A stretch of DNA of 64,000 nucleotides from CAVIQK01 sp964613035 (GTDB taxonomy: Bacteria; Bacillota; Clostridia; Christensenellales; DTU072): NCBI GenBank assembly GCA_964613035.1, contig CAZTFQ010000002.1:1-64000 (forward strand), written 5' to 3'. Below the pieces are notes generated by a model. It was given only the letters and a program-made list of their open reading frames with translations, was not told where the DNA came from and did not search any database. Both the position numbers and the translations under genes were made by a program. Below are positions 43,161 to 51,865 of this stretch, one piece after another (position 1 is the stretch's first letter; every line of letters starts with the position of its first letter).

Positions 43161-45653
43161 ATGAAAAAACTCGCTCGTATCACTCTCATCGTCACCTTTT
43201 TTATTATTTGTTTAACCGTTGGGCTATGCGGTTGCGATCTATTTAAAGACGGTGACATTACGGTCGAAAATCCCACATATGCATATGCCGACGGATTTAA
43301 TTATACCAAACGAGAGATTGTAAATCCGGAAGAAGTTCCCAAAGCTCAAAGAGATTTTGAACTTGAAAAAAGCGAAGATTACGACGTAGAATACGAAACC
43401 GTGACGGCAACGAGTTTATATGGCGAATGTTGCACTATGGGGGTTAATAACGATATTCTATATCCGGGAGCGCTTGTCGATATGAGTAATAATTCTTTTA
43501 AGCCTATTACGGTTAAAAGAGCCCCTATCACTATATCCGCGAATCTCGAAACGATTCTGGACAACAACAACGCCTCCGTTTCCGCGACAATAAATGCGCC
43601 GTCTTTAAGCAACGTCAGGAACGGTATCCGAGAGATATTGAACAACAATTTGACCACTTCTACTAACATTCCCTCCAATTTATCTTACGAAGTACGCGAG
43701 ATTACCAATGAAAAAGAATTTAATATGAATCTCGGCCTCGGATTACAAGTGAGCAAATTTTCTCTATCGGAGAATTTCTCTTACGGGAATCTAAAAAAGC
43801 AGACTAATTTAGTCGTCGTATTAAAACAAGTCTATTATACCGTAGATATGGACGCACCTCAAGAATACAATTCAAGAGACCTGTTTGACGACGACTTGTC
43901 CTCAACGGAGATAAACAAGTCTCTAGAGGGTAAAATCCCGGCATACGTGTCCTCTGTTGCGTACGGCAGAATAGCTTTTATCACGATTCAAACCAATTAT
44001 TCGAAAAAAGAGATAGAAAACGTTTTATCTCAAGCTTGGGGAAAACAAAGCGACAACCCGGGATATTCTTCCAATAAAAAACTCTCGGAAAAATTCGACA
44101 GTACTCTTAATACAATTTCTACCGATACCGATACGAGCATCTCTTGCTATGTTTACGGAGGCTCCAACGGTCAAAACGTTCCTATAGGAACGGATGCAGG
44201 CGAAACTCTCAGCAGTATATTCGCTAGTTTTAACGGTGCCGGAGACGGAGCATTGCCGATTTCTTATACAATGAGACACTTGAACGGCGAACTGGCTAAA
44301 ATACAAAATTGTAACGAATATACGATAAAGCACGTTACTTACAATCCTAAAAAATTGATGGATTGGAGCTATCTCGACAATCTGCTTCAAGAAAACACAT
44401 TCTTCGAATCCGATTCGATAACGTTGGATTTCTCGGCAATGATAAATTATGCGAAGCCTTCCGAGGCGGACGTCAATGCCAATAGAGTAATAACTATCCC
44501 CAGAAACATATCCGACTTACGCATCGTGGGCCCCAACAAGGGCGCCGAGGGCATTGAATATAACGACTTCAGTATAGTATTGGATTATAGAAGCGCACCG
44601 ATAACGATAACTCTTGACGGTATTTCTTTCAATGCGGAGACCAATAACGGACTCGGAGCGTGCATTTATAGCGATTCCGACGCAGAAATAACGTTAAATA
44701 TCGAAGGCAGAGTCGGCTTAAGAGGAAAAAACGGCGTTGCCGCAATAAAATGTAATAATCTAAAAATCGTAGGCAACGGGTCTTTGACTCTATATGGCGG
44801 CGACGGATACACTCAACCTAAAAACTCGGTAGAATTCATAGGATCTGCAATCGACGTAAAAAACAACTTCGAATTAGACCTCGTCGGAAGTTTCTATTCA
44901 TATGCCGGCAAAGTTATTGACGAATATCCTGGTATCAACGGATATCCGGGTATCGTTGCGAAAAACATCTCCTTGAAAGCTTCTACCGCCGTCGAAATTC
45001 ACGGCGGAGACGGTAGAGACGGTTTAAGAGGCGCGGACGGAATACAATCTTCTTTGACGAATGCGGTTGCCGGAGGAGACGGGGGCAACGGCGGCGTTGC
45101 CGTCGATTGCACGTCGCTCGTTATCAATTCCGACAACGTTTCGCTCTTCGGCGGTAACGGCGGTAGCGGAGGAGACGGCGGTAACGGCTATGAAGGGATT
45201 ACCATGTGGAAATATTGTCTTTCTGCGAGCAATGGATCTATAGGAGGTAACGGCGGTAACGGAAGCGTGGCATTAAATTCCGACCTGTCTATTGAATTCA
45301 ACGGATATACTGTCGAAACCCACGCGGGCAACGGCGGTAACGGTGGTAACGGAGGTAACGGTGGTAACGGAGGAATTGATGACAATAATTGGACATGGAT
45401 TGTCTCTAATCATTATTGGTATGGAGAACCCGGCAACGGTGCAAACGGAGGTAACGGCGGTAACGGAGCTACCGAAGTCGTAACCGACAAAAATATCGTT
45501 TCTTACAACGGCATCGGCGGTAACGGTGGCATAGGCGGTAAAGGCGGCGATAAATGGTTAATATACAATTGGAACGGCACTGCAGACGACCCCAATTATA
45601 AAGCCCGCGACGGTATCTCCGGTGAAAACGGAATGCGAGGACTAGACGGTTAA
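43161..45653 (+). CDS. Lipoprotein with cholesterol-dependent-cytolysin-like pore module
   Basis: An 830-residue lipoprotein (lipobox GLCGC, lipid Cys25; AGGAGG 7 bases before the ATG). Residues about 98-395 match domains 1-3 of thiol-activated cytolysins such as pneumolysin: ILYPGAL (99-105), VKRAPITIS, LKQVYYTVDMDAP (221-233), VSSVAYGR (263-270), the GG hinge at 333-334 and LPISYT (365-370). The Trp-rich undecapeptide and cholesterol-binding domain 4 are missing. From about 420 a beta-helix-like region follows, then alternating strands and GGNGGN repeats to the end. I infer a surface-anchored pore-former or a pore-like scaffold with a new targeting domain. Known secreted cytolysins are not lipoproteins. 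Confidence 0.85.
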   Translation: MKKLARITLIVTFFIICLTVGLCGCDLFKDGDITVENPTYAYADGFNYTKREIVNPEEVPKAQRDFELEKSEDYDVEYETVTATSLYGECCTMGVNNDILYPGALVDMSNNSFKPITVKRAPITISANLETILDNNNASVSATINAPSLSNVRNGIREILNNNLTTSTNIPSNLSYEVREITNEKEFNMNLGLGLQVSKFSLSENFSYGNLKKQTNLVVVLKQVYYTVDMDAPQEYNSRDLFDDDLSSTEINKSLEGKIPAYVSSVAYGRIAFITIQTNYSKKEIENVLSQAWGKQSDNPGYSSNKKLSEKFDSTLNTISTDTDTSISCYVYGGSNGQNVPIGTDAGETLSSIFASFNGAGDGALPISYTMRHLNGELAKIQNCNEYTIKHVTYNPKKLMDWSYLDNLLQENTFFESDSITLDFSAMINYAKPSEADVNANRVITIPRNISDLRIVGPNKGAEGIEYNDFSIVLDYRSAPITITLDGISFNAETNNGLGACIYSDSDAEITLNIEGRVGLRGKNGVAAIKCNNLKIVGNGSLTLYGGDGYTQPKNSVEFIGSAIDVKNNFELDLVGSFYSYAGKVIDEYPGINGYPGIVAKNISLKASTAVEIHGGDGRDGLRGADGIQSSLTNAVAGGDGGNGGVAVDCTSLVINSDNVSLFGGNGGSGGDGGNGYEGITMWKYCLSASNGSIGGNGGNGSVALNSDLSIEFNGYTVETHAGNGGNGGNGGNGGNGGIDDNNWTWIVSNHYWYGEPGNGANGGNGGNGATEVVTDKNIVSYNGIGGNGGIGGKGGDKWLIYNWNGTADDPNYKARDGISGENGMRGLDG

Positions 45654-45681
45654 TTATTAATCCGACAATTTAGTGGTTTTA

Positions 45682-45716
45682 AGTTCGGCATCGATTTTTG
45701 CCGAACTTTTTTATAA
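45682..45716 (+). terminator. Terminator of the cytolysin-like gene
   Basis: AAGTTCGGC and GCCGAACTT form a stem around a 10-base loop, followed by a run of T. Confidence 0.8.
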
Positions 45717-45744
45717 AAAACATCCGCTCGGGGTGGAGCGGATG
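45713..45744 (-). terminator. Terminator of the minus-strand operon or lipoprotein
   Basis: CATCCGCTC (45721-45729) pairs with GAGCGGATG (45736-45744); on the minus strand six T follow. It faces the terminator of the convergent gene. Confidence 0.75.
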
Positions 45745-45768
45745 CGGGGTATCGAGGATGAATGCTGG

Positions 45769-48700
45769 TCAGATGAGGCGGTACTTGGCGGTGAAGGTGA
45801 CAGAGGAGGAAGCGGTGTACTCGAAGACGAGCTCGGAAGATACGCACGTATCGTTGTCGTCATACCAGCCGAGGAAAGAGTATCCCTCGTTGACGGTGGC
45901 GACGACCACTACCGTTTCTCCGCCCTCTGCGATAGACTTACCGGTAGAATGCACCTCGTTAAATCCTCCGCCTGCGGAAGGTTTCATATTACCGTCAAGA
46001 TGTATGTCGGCATTTCCGCTTTTACTGTAGCCAGCCGGACAGACGTAATATAATTGTCCGGCGGTTACGCTATACGTTAAGCTGAAGTTTTTACCGGTAC
46101 CGCCGTCATCGTCCTCTGTAAGATAACCTTTATTGCTATTATATAAATATACGTAAGTATCCCAACTCGACGTCGCATAAATAGTGATATCCTCGCTGAC
46201 AAGAGGTACGAATGCGTAATATTTTCTATCCGAAGAATTCCGATAATACAGATAGAGGTTTTCGTAAGTGCAACCTACTATCATTACGCCGTCTGCGCTG
46301 TAAGGTATCCACTTGGCATAGAGAGTGGTTATGCCACTATGATTGACACTGAAGTCGAAGGGCGCTCCAGTGCAAGCGCTGTTATCGTACCAGCCTGCGA
46401 AGACGTATCCCGCTCTAGTGGGAATATCGGGATAGGTAAGAGTGCCGGTCTGTGTCGCGGGAGCTGTACCCGAGGCACCATTAAGATTAAACATAACGAC
46501 GCCTGTAGAAAAATATTGCTCGCCGGCGTCTTCCGTATCGCTGATAAGTTTTATAAAGTCGCCGTCCCAAGTAGCGGTAAGCGTTACGTCCGAGTCTCCT
46601 ATCGTATAAGAATAGCTCTCGTCCGTGCTTATCAGGTCGTCTCCGTCGTACCAGCCCAGCCAGGTGCATCCTGAAGAAGTCTCCGCTACAACGGTAATAG
46701 TATCTCCTACTCCTACAATCACCGACGTCGTCTTGGTTTGACCGAGCGTACCGCCTGCGGAAGGTTTGGCCGTGCCCGAAAGATAAATATCGGCAGTCCC
46801 TTCATTATTATTATACCCTGCCGGAGATACATAGTAGAGCTGTCCTGCGGTTACCTCGTAGGTTATCATAAAATTCCTACCGTTATAGTCATCGTTTTCT
46901 GCAAGCCAACTTTTTTCACTATTATACAAATATCCGAATGTATCGCAACCGTTCTCCTCGGAGCAGAACAAAATCGTTTCGCTGACAAGAGGTACGAAGG
47001 CGTAATATTTTCTATCGGAAGAGGTTTGACCGTACAGGTAAAGGTCTTCATAACTATTCCCTACGTGCCACACTCCGTCGCCCTCGTGAGCTATCCACTT
47101 GGCGTAGAGGACTATGTTTTCATTATATTCTGCGGTGAAGTCGAAAGGCGCTCCCGTACAGGCGCTGTTATCGTACCAGCCCGCGAATACGTATCCGTCT
47201 CTAGTGGGAATATCGGGATATGTTAGGGTACCCCCCCCGATTTGATTCGCAGGCGCGGTACCGGAGGCACCGTTGAGGTCAAAGCTGACCGTTGCGTCGG
47301 CTATTATATAATACTCGCCGGTTTCCGACAGATTGCTCTCGAGGGTGAGACGCACGACGTCCCATTTAGCGACGTAGTTTTTGTTTTCATCGGTCACTCT
47401 GAAGGAGTACGTCAAGCTCTGAGATTGGAGAGTCTCTCCGTCATACCAGCCGAGGAAATCGTAGTCCTTGGTTGTGGACGCAGTAAGTGTGATTCTCTCG
47501 TTTATTTTATAGTATGAGTTCTCTTCGTATTGTTTTTGGATGCCCAAAGTCGCCATATCGTCTATATTGGCGCTAAACTCCAAGGTAGCGGTTCTTGCTT
47601 CTATGGTGACGGTCGAAGAGGCGTCTTTAATCGCCGCGTTGCATCTCAAAGGATTATCGCTCGTATAACCGGCGAGGAGATTGTCGTCTCTATAGAATCC
47701 GCACCAGACGTAGCCTGCCTCTACGGAGACTTCCAAACCGAGCGCGTCGAAGAAATACGTCTTGTCATAATAAGAGCTGTCTAGCGACACGCCCTCTCCG
47801 AGGGAGAATTTTATCTCCTGCCATTCTGCCGTAAGAGTTACGTCGGATCGGATTTTCCATTCTGCATCACGTATTGTCTCGCTCGGCTCTTCGGTCTCGT
47901 CATAATTAACGCTAAACCCCGTAAGGATGTGTCCCGGGTTGCTAAACTCGGGGAGTTCTTTCCAATAATTATCGTTCACTAATTCTCCCAAGGTGGTACC
48001 CCATTTGATATTGGAGTTGGTAAACTCGGGTCGATAACTATTCATTCCGTTGTACACGATGACGGTACAAGGTTCCTTGGAGCGTTGATACTCGGACATA
48101 GTCAAGTCGAGTTCTTCGCCTAAATCTTTTTGTTCTTCTATAGAAGACACCTTATAAGAGCCTCCCGCAGTCGACATATTGCCGCCCGTAGTGGTGTACA
48201 CTCCGTAGACAGAACCCGACGAAGCGTTGACGAGGACGGCGCCTTTTAAGAATTGTTTTTCTTGATCGTCTCTGACAACTATTACGTGAGAGCCGTTTTT
48301 GAAAATGAAGACTTTCTCTATAATCAAGTTAAGGTCGGTATCATAGCCCACCAGGTATGCGTCCGTTTTGTCCGATATCGCGGCAGTCAGGGAGAAGCTC
48401 CTTCCCGATCCGACGTAGTCGTTGATTTTAAGGACGGCAAGGTCGGCGTTTTCATCGACTTTGATTATCTTAACGTCATTATAATCGGTTTCGCCTACCG
48501 TGGCGGTTATTTCGTTGACGTTTTGCGCGCTCACGAGGATATTTTTATCCGTAACGAAGGTCCCGTCACCGTCGATGAGAAGCCCCGACGCTTTTTCGTT
48601 GCCGACGGTGATCAGCACGACGGACGCGCTCAAGGAGGACTTGACGGAGGTTTCCGATTTCAGTACGGGAGAATCGTCTTCTACGGAGATCTCGGGCAGA

Positions 48701-48822
48701 GTATCTTTTGAAAAATCCGTCTCTTCCGGTAAGAAGATATCGCAGGCGGTACACATAGTCACCGCGATAATAGCGACGATCGCGAATATTAAAAACAGTC
48801 CGACTCTTTTTAATCTGTTCAT
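45769..48822 (-). CDS. Lipoprotein with degenerate HtrA-like domain and InlB-type repeats
   Basis: A 1017-residue lipoprotein (lipid Cys27 in CTAC; AGGAG before the ATG). Residues about 60-215 follow the HtrA/DegP trypsin fold: ASGLLIDGDGTFVTDKN, then NADLAVLKI with the Asp (127). The catalytic His is replaced (Asn94) and the GNSGG serine motif is absent, so it is a pseudoprotease. Several InlB B-repeats and two copies of a FVPLVSE-type beta domain follow. A C8 tract at 47231-47238 (G8 in the coding strand, codon about 530) could cause frameshifts. It starts 60 bases after the BrxL-like gene and may be the last gene of that operon. Confidence 0.82.
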   Translation of the reverse strand: MNRLKRVGLFLIFAIVAIIAVTMCTACDIFLPEETDFSKDTLPEISVEDDSPVLKSETSVKSSLSASVVLITVGNEKASGLLIDGDGTFVTDKNILVSAQNVNEITATVGETDYNDVKIIKVDENADLAVLKINDYVGSGRSFSLTAAISDKTDAYLVGYDTDLNLIIEKVFIFKNGSHVIVVRDDQEKQFLKGAVLVNASSGSVYGVYTTTGGNMSTAGGSYKVSSIEEQKDLGEELDLTMSEYQRSKEPCTVIVYNGMNSYRPEFTNSNIKWGTTLGELVNDNYWKELPEFSNPGHILTGFSVNYDETEEPSETIRDAEWKIRSDVTLTAEWQEIKFSLGEGVSLDSSYYDKTYFFDALGLEVSVEAGYVWCGFYRDDNLLAGYTSDNPLRCNAAIKDASSTVTIEARTATLEFSANIDDMATLGIQKQYEENSYYKINERITLTASTTKDYDFLGWYDGETLQSQSLTYSFRVTDENKNYVAKWDVVRLTLESNLSETGEYYIIADATVSFDLNGASGTAPANQIGGGTLTYPDIPTRDGYVFAGWYDNSACTGAPFDFTAEYNENIVLYAKWIAHEGDGVWHVGNSYEDLYLYGQTSSDRKYYAFVPLVSETILFCSEENGCDTFGYLYNSEKSWLAENDDYNGRNFMITYEVTAGQLYYVSPAGYNNNEGTADIYLSGTAKPSAGGTLGQTKTTSVIVGVGDTITVVAETSSGCTWLGWYDGDDLISTDESYSYTIGDSDVTLTATWDGDFIKLISDTEDAGEQYFSTGVVMFNLNGASGTAPATQTGTLTYPDIPTRAGYVFAGWYDNSACTGAPFDFSVNHSGITTLYAKWIPYSADGVMIVGCTYENLYLYYRNSSDRKYYAFVPLVSEDITIYATSSWDTYVYLYNSNKGYLTEDDDGGTGKNFSLTYSVTAGQLYYVCPAGYSKSGNADIHLDGNMKPSAGGGFNEVHSTGKSIAEGGETVVVVATVNEGYSFLGWYDDNDTCVSSELVFEYTASSSVTFTAKYRLI

Positions 48823-48835
48823 ATTGACTCCTATC

Positions 48836-48858
48836 GTCCGTCGGGGTGTTAGACGGAC
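48836..48858 (-). other. Hairpin between the BrxL-like gene and the lipoprotein
   Basis: GTCCGTC and GACGGAC form a 7-bp stem with a 9-base loop. No U-tract follows on the minus strand, so read-through into the lipoprotein gene is possible. Confidence 0.5.
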
Positions 48859-48882
48859 CGATTATTCTATAGGTTGTATTCT

Positions 48883-50322
48883 TTAATTCTCTTGTACGAG
48901 GATATCGTACTCGGGCATAGGCTTGTTGCGATATTCTTCATCCATTATCGCGAGCTGTTTTTTGATTATGCCTCTCATTCTCACGGCGGGCTCCAGACAA
49001 TATTGTCTCAAGAGCTCCGTATCGACGTCGGAGGGTTGTTTCCAGTGCGGGAAGAGGAGCTTAAGATAAGCGGTCATAATCTTCTTCACGGCATTGGTGT
49101 CACGGGTATCCGCATTGTCGGGGACGACGAGGAACGCGTCCACGAGACCTTTTGAGACAACGTCTTCTCTTAACGCGTGCAATATTTCGGCGAAGTATTC
49201 CGTATTGAGGGCGAAGCCTTCCGCTTTCATACTCTCGTTCATACGAGGGAGTTTCCAGCCCTCGACGAATCCGTGGAAGCGGTCGATGAGCGCGGAGTCG
49301 CCGAAGACTTCCGGCAGTGACTCGAACATATTGACGTTGACGTCCATGACCTCGGATCTGATATTGCCGAGCAAGACCACGCCTGCGTCGCCTTTGCCAG
49401 CCTTGGTGCCGACGGTGTAGGAACCGTTCTCCAGGTATCCTTTCATCGCGCCCTGCATCTCGGACGCGTCGGGGAACTTAATGGTGCTGATTTCGTCCAG
49501 AGCGACGTAGTCGTAATTGGCGACGAGACCGTCGGTCTTTTTACTCATATCGTAGAACATTTTCGCTCTGGTCATAACGCCGCCGCTGGAGAGCCAGCCG
49601 CGCTTGCTGATCTGAGAATAGACGTAGCTTTTGCCGGTGCCCTTGGGGGCGAGCTCGATCATATTGAGTCTCTTCTCGAGGAAGGGAAGGAGTCTGGTAA
49701 GTGCCATCAATTTTCCTTCTCTAGAAGAGTATCCTTCGGGGTTATAATCCATCGCCATCAAGAGGACGTCGATCCATTCGTCCAGCTCGAAATATTTACG
49801 AGCGTTTTTATAATAATCGAGGTCGACGCTATAGGGTAAGAAATTCTTAAAGGACAATAACAGAATTCTGTTCTCCGTCTTCTTGGGGCTGACCTGAACC
49901 TGACCGTACCCCAGCTCTATTATCCCCCATATATCTCCGTCGGTGCCGAGGAGACTGTCTTTACATACGCTCCAGACCTCTTTTGAAATATAGGTGTCGG
50001 AGTTCTTCACGTCGAAGTCGGGCAGAGAAAAGCTGATTTTGTTGGCTTTGATATCGAGCGAAACGTTGATTTTCGCAAGAAACTTCACCTTTTCTCCGTT
50101 CATTATGGAATCGATGATGGCGTTCCATTCTCCCTTACGGGGGATGATGTCTTTTATCTTTTCCAAAACGAAGTCGACGTTGACGTCGCCGTTTTTGTCG
50201 GAATAGCGTTTTATGAACCAGTCTCTGATGAACGCAGGCAGGCTCAGAGCGGAAAAGATGCTCTGGACCGACGACTTTTTAACGACCATTCCTTCGAAAT
50301 ATTGTCTGACTTTTTCTTCCAT
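48883..50322 (-). CDS. BrxL-like AAA+ protein lacking the Lon protease domain
   Basis: A 479-residue protein with the BrxL layout: an N-terminal helical DNA-binding-like region (FEGMVVKKSSV, WFIKRYSD), a beta middle part, and an AAA+ core with Walker A APKGTGKS near residue 227 and Walker B DYVALDEIS. The stretch MKGYLENGSYTVGTKAGKGD is highly characteristic. BrxL is a DNA-remodelling ring of BREX phage defence. Here the C-terminal Lon-type domain of the roughly 680-residue BrxL is absent and no other BREX gene is nearby. GGAG precedes the ATG, which follows the stop of the Vps4-like gene directly. Confidence 0.88.
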   Translation of the reverse strand: MEEKVRQYFEGMVVKKSSVQSIFSALSLPAFIRDWFIKRYSDKNGDVNVDFVLEKIKDIIPRKGEWNAIIDSIMNGEKVKFLAKINVSLDIKANKISFSLPDFDVKNSDTYISKEVWSVCKDSLLGTDGDIWGIIELGYGQVQVSPKKTENRILLLSFKNFLPYSVDLDYYKNARKYFELDEWIDVLLMAMDYNPEGYSSREGKLMALTRLLPFLEKRLNMIELAPKGTGKSYVYSQISKRGWLSSGGVMTRAKMFYDMSKKTDGLVANYDYVALDEISTIKFPDASEMQGAMKGYLENGSYTVGTKAGKGDAGVVLLGNIRSEVMDVNVNMFESLPEVFGDSALIDRFHGFVEGWKLPRMNESMKAEGFALNTEYFAEILHALREDVVSKGLVDAFLVVPDNADTRDTNAVKKIMTAYLKLLFPHWKQPSDVDTELLRQYCLEPAVRMRGIIKKQLAIMDEEYRNKPMPEYDILVQEN

Positions 50323-50323
50323 A

Positions 50324-51850
50324 TTATATCTCCATATCGTTTTCGATAACGCCTTTCATGAAGGTAATTTCTTGATTGCAAATGTGATTTTTGGACGATA
50401 TCTCGGCGACGTAGGTACCCGGGGCGTCGATATCCACGACACAACTCCAGTTGCGGATACATTTTTCGCAAGAATAATGCTTGCCGTCCAGCTTGAGATA
50501 CATTCTGTCGTAATCTCCGTCGACGTAGAATCTCAATACGGGGTTTTCTCCGGGTTGCAGAGCTATCAACGTGCTCTCGAACTCGACCGTCGGCGCGTCC
50601 TGAGCGGAGGGGGCTTGAGGTTTCTCTACGGGCTCGGGTTGTACCGCGGGCTGTTCGGGAATAATCTCGGGCACGTCGTCTTCGACGGGTTTTTCGTTAA
50701 GTGAGCGGTCCTTGCCCGCATATTCTTCGAATCGCGCGATTTCCTTTTTGTCGACCATCGGTTTGACCTTTTTTATCGCGTCTACGATATGCTTTTGGGT
50801 GACTTTCATCTCGACGTTCGTGCGGATAAAGCTATTGAGGGGGACGTCCTTGGCGCGATCGCAAATTTCGTCTATATCCGCGCCGGAATAGCCCTCCGTG
50901 AGCTTGGCGATGACGTCGAAGTCCACGTCGTCTTCTATCGGGATGTCCGACAATTGTTTTTTAAGCAGATATTTTCTAGCCGCCTTATCGGGGAGAGGAA
51001 CGTAGATTTTTTCGCTGAATCTTCCCGATCTGACCGCCGCGCCGTCTACGTCCCAGGGGCGATTGGTCGCGCCGAGAAGGAGCAGATTGGGGTTACGTCC
51101 GACGAAGCCGTCTATCTGTTGTAAAAACTCGTTGACGCGCTTATCGTTGTGGGGGTCGTTGCCGCGTTGACCGAAGAGGCTGTCCATCTCGTCGATGAAG
51201 ATGATTGCCAGCTTATCTTTTCTGGCGGTCTCGAAGAGGCTGCTGATGTTCTTTTCCGATTCTCCGACCCATTTACTGACGATATCGGAGCCTTTTATCG
51301 CATAAAAGGTCGCTCCGACCTCGTTGGCGATGGCTTTGGCTATCATCGTTTTCCCTGTGCCGGGAGGACCGTACAGGAGCACGCCGCCGCCGCTTTTTTT
51401 GCCGTAGCGGGCGTATTTCTCGGGATATTTGACGGGATTAATCATCCTCATCCTAATGGACTGCTTGACGTCCTCTAGTCCCGCAACGTCGCTGAATTTG
51501 ATGTCGGGGATGGTTGCGGCTTGCCATTGTTTGGCGTCCTCATCCGACGATGCCGCGTTTTTCTGCCCCGCGGACGGAGCCTTCTTCGGCGTAGTCTGAC
51601 CCGCCGTGCCGCCGATGACGGCGCCGCCTTCCAGATTCTCGGCGATCTCGATGAGCCTTTTCGCTCTCTCGAAGCGAGCCTTTTTCAACTCGCCGGTATC
51701 TTCTTTGGCAAGTTTTATGAGAGCCTGAGCCGCGCGGAGGAGGTTTTCTTTGGCACCGGCGACGTCTCCCCTCTGCTGGGCTTTTTTGGCGTTGTCGTAA
51801 TACATAAGAAACGTATCGTATATGAACGTGCTCTTATCTTCATCCCTCAT
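50324..51850 (-). CDS. MIT-domain AAA+ ATPase, Vps4-like
   Basis: A 508-residue ATPase. Residues about 8-75 form a three-helix MIT-like domain (NAKKAQQRGDVAGAKENLL, then RAKRLIEIAENLE). A linker leads to a meiotic-clade AAA core: DIKFSDVAGLE (116-126), Walker A GPPGTGKT (161-168), pore loop KWVGESEK (193-200), Walker B IIFIDE (216-221), sensor ATNRP and SGRF arginine finger. This order and the pore loop are those of Vps4, the ESCRT-III disassembly ATPase. Unlike Vps4, a Pro-rich linker and a C-terminal beta-sandwich with a CEKC pair (about 415-508) are added. It should extract or disassemble the adjacent coiled-coil proteins. AGAGGA precedes the ATG. Confidence 0.9.
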   Translation of the reverse strand: MRDEDKSTFIYDTFLMYYDNAKKAQQRGDVAGAKENLLRAAQALIKLAKEDTGELKKARFERAKRLIEIAENLEGGAVIGGTAGQTTPKKAPSAGQKNAASSDEDAKQWQAATIPDIKFSDVAGLEDVKQSIRMRMINPVKYPEKYARYGKKSGGGVLLYGPPGTGKTMIAKAIANEVGATFYAIKGSDIVSKWVGESEKNISSLFETARKDKLAIIFIDEMDSLFGQRGNDPHNDKRVNEFLQQIDGFVGRNPNLLLLGATNRPWDVDGAAVRSGRFSEKIYVPLPDKAARKYLLKKQLSDIPIEDDVDFDVIAKLTEGYSGADIDEICDRAKDVPLNSFIRTNVEMKVTQKHIVDAIKKVKPMVDKKEIARFEEYAGKDRSLNEKPVEDDVPEIIPEQPAVQPEPVEKPQAPSAQDAPTVEFESTLIALQPGENPVLRFYVDGDYDRMYLKLDGKHYSCEKCIRNWSCVVDIDAPGTYVAEISSKNHICNQEITFMKGVIENDMEI

Positions 51851-51865
51851 GACGTATTCCTCTTA

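Noticed and set aside
48883..50322. A BREX phage-defence locus
   Set aside because: Only the BrxL-like gene is present. PglX, PglZ, BrxC and other core genes are absent and the Lon domain is missing.
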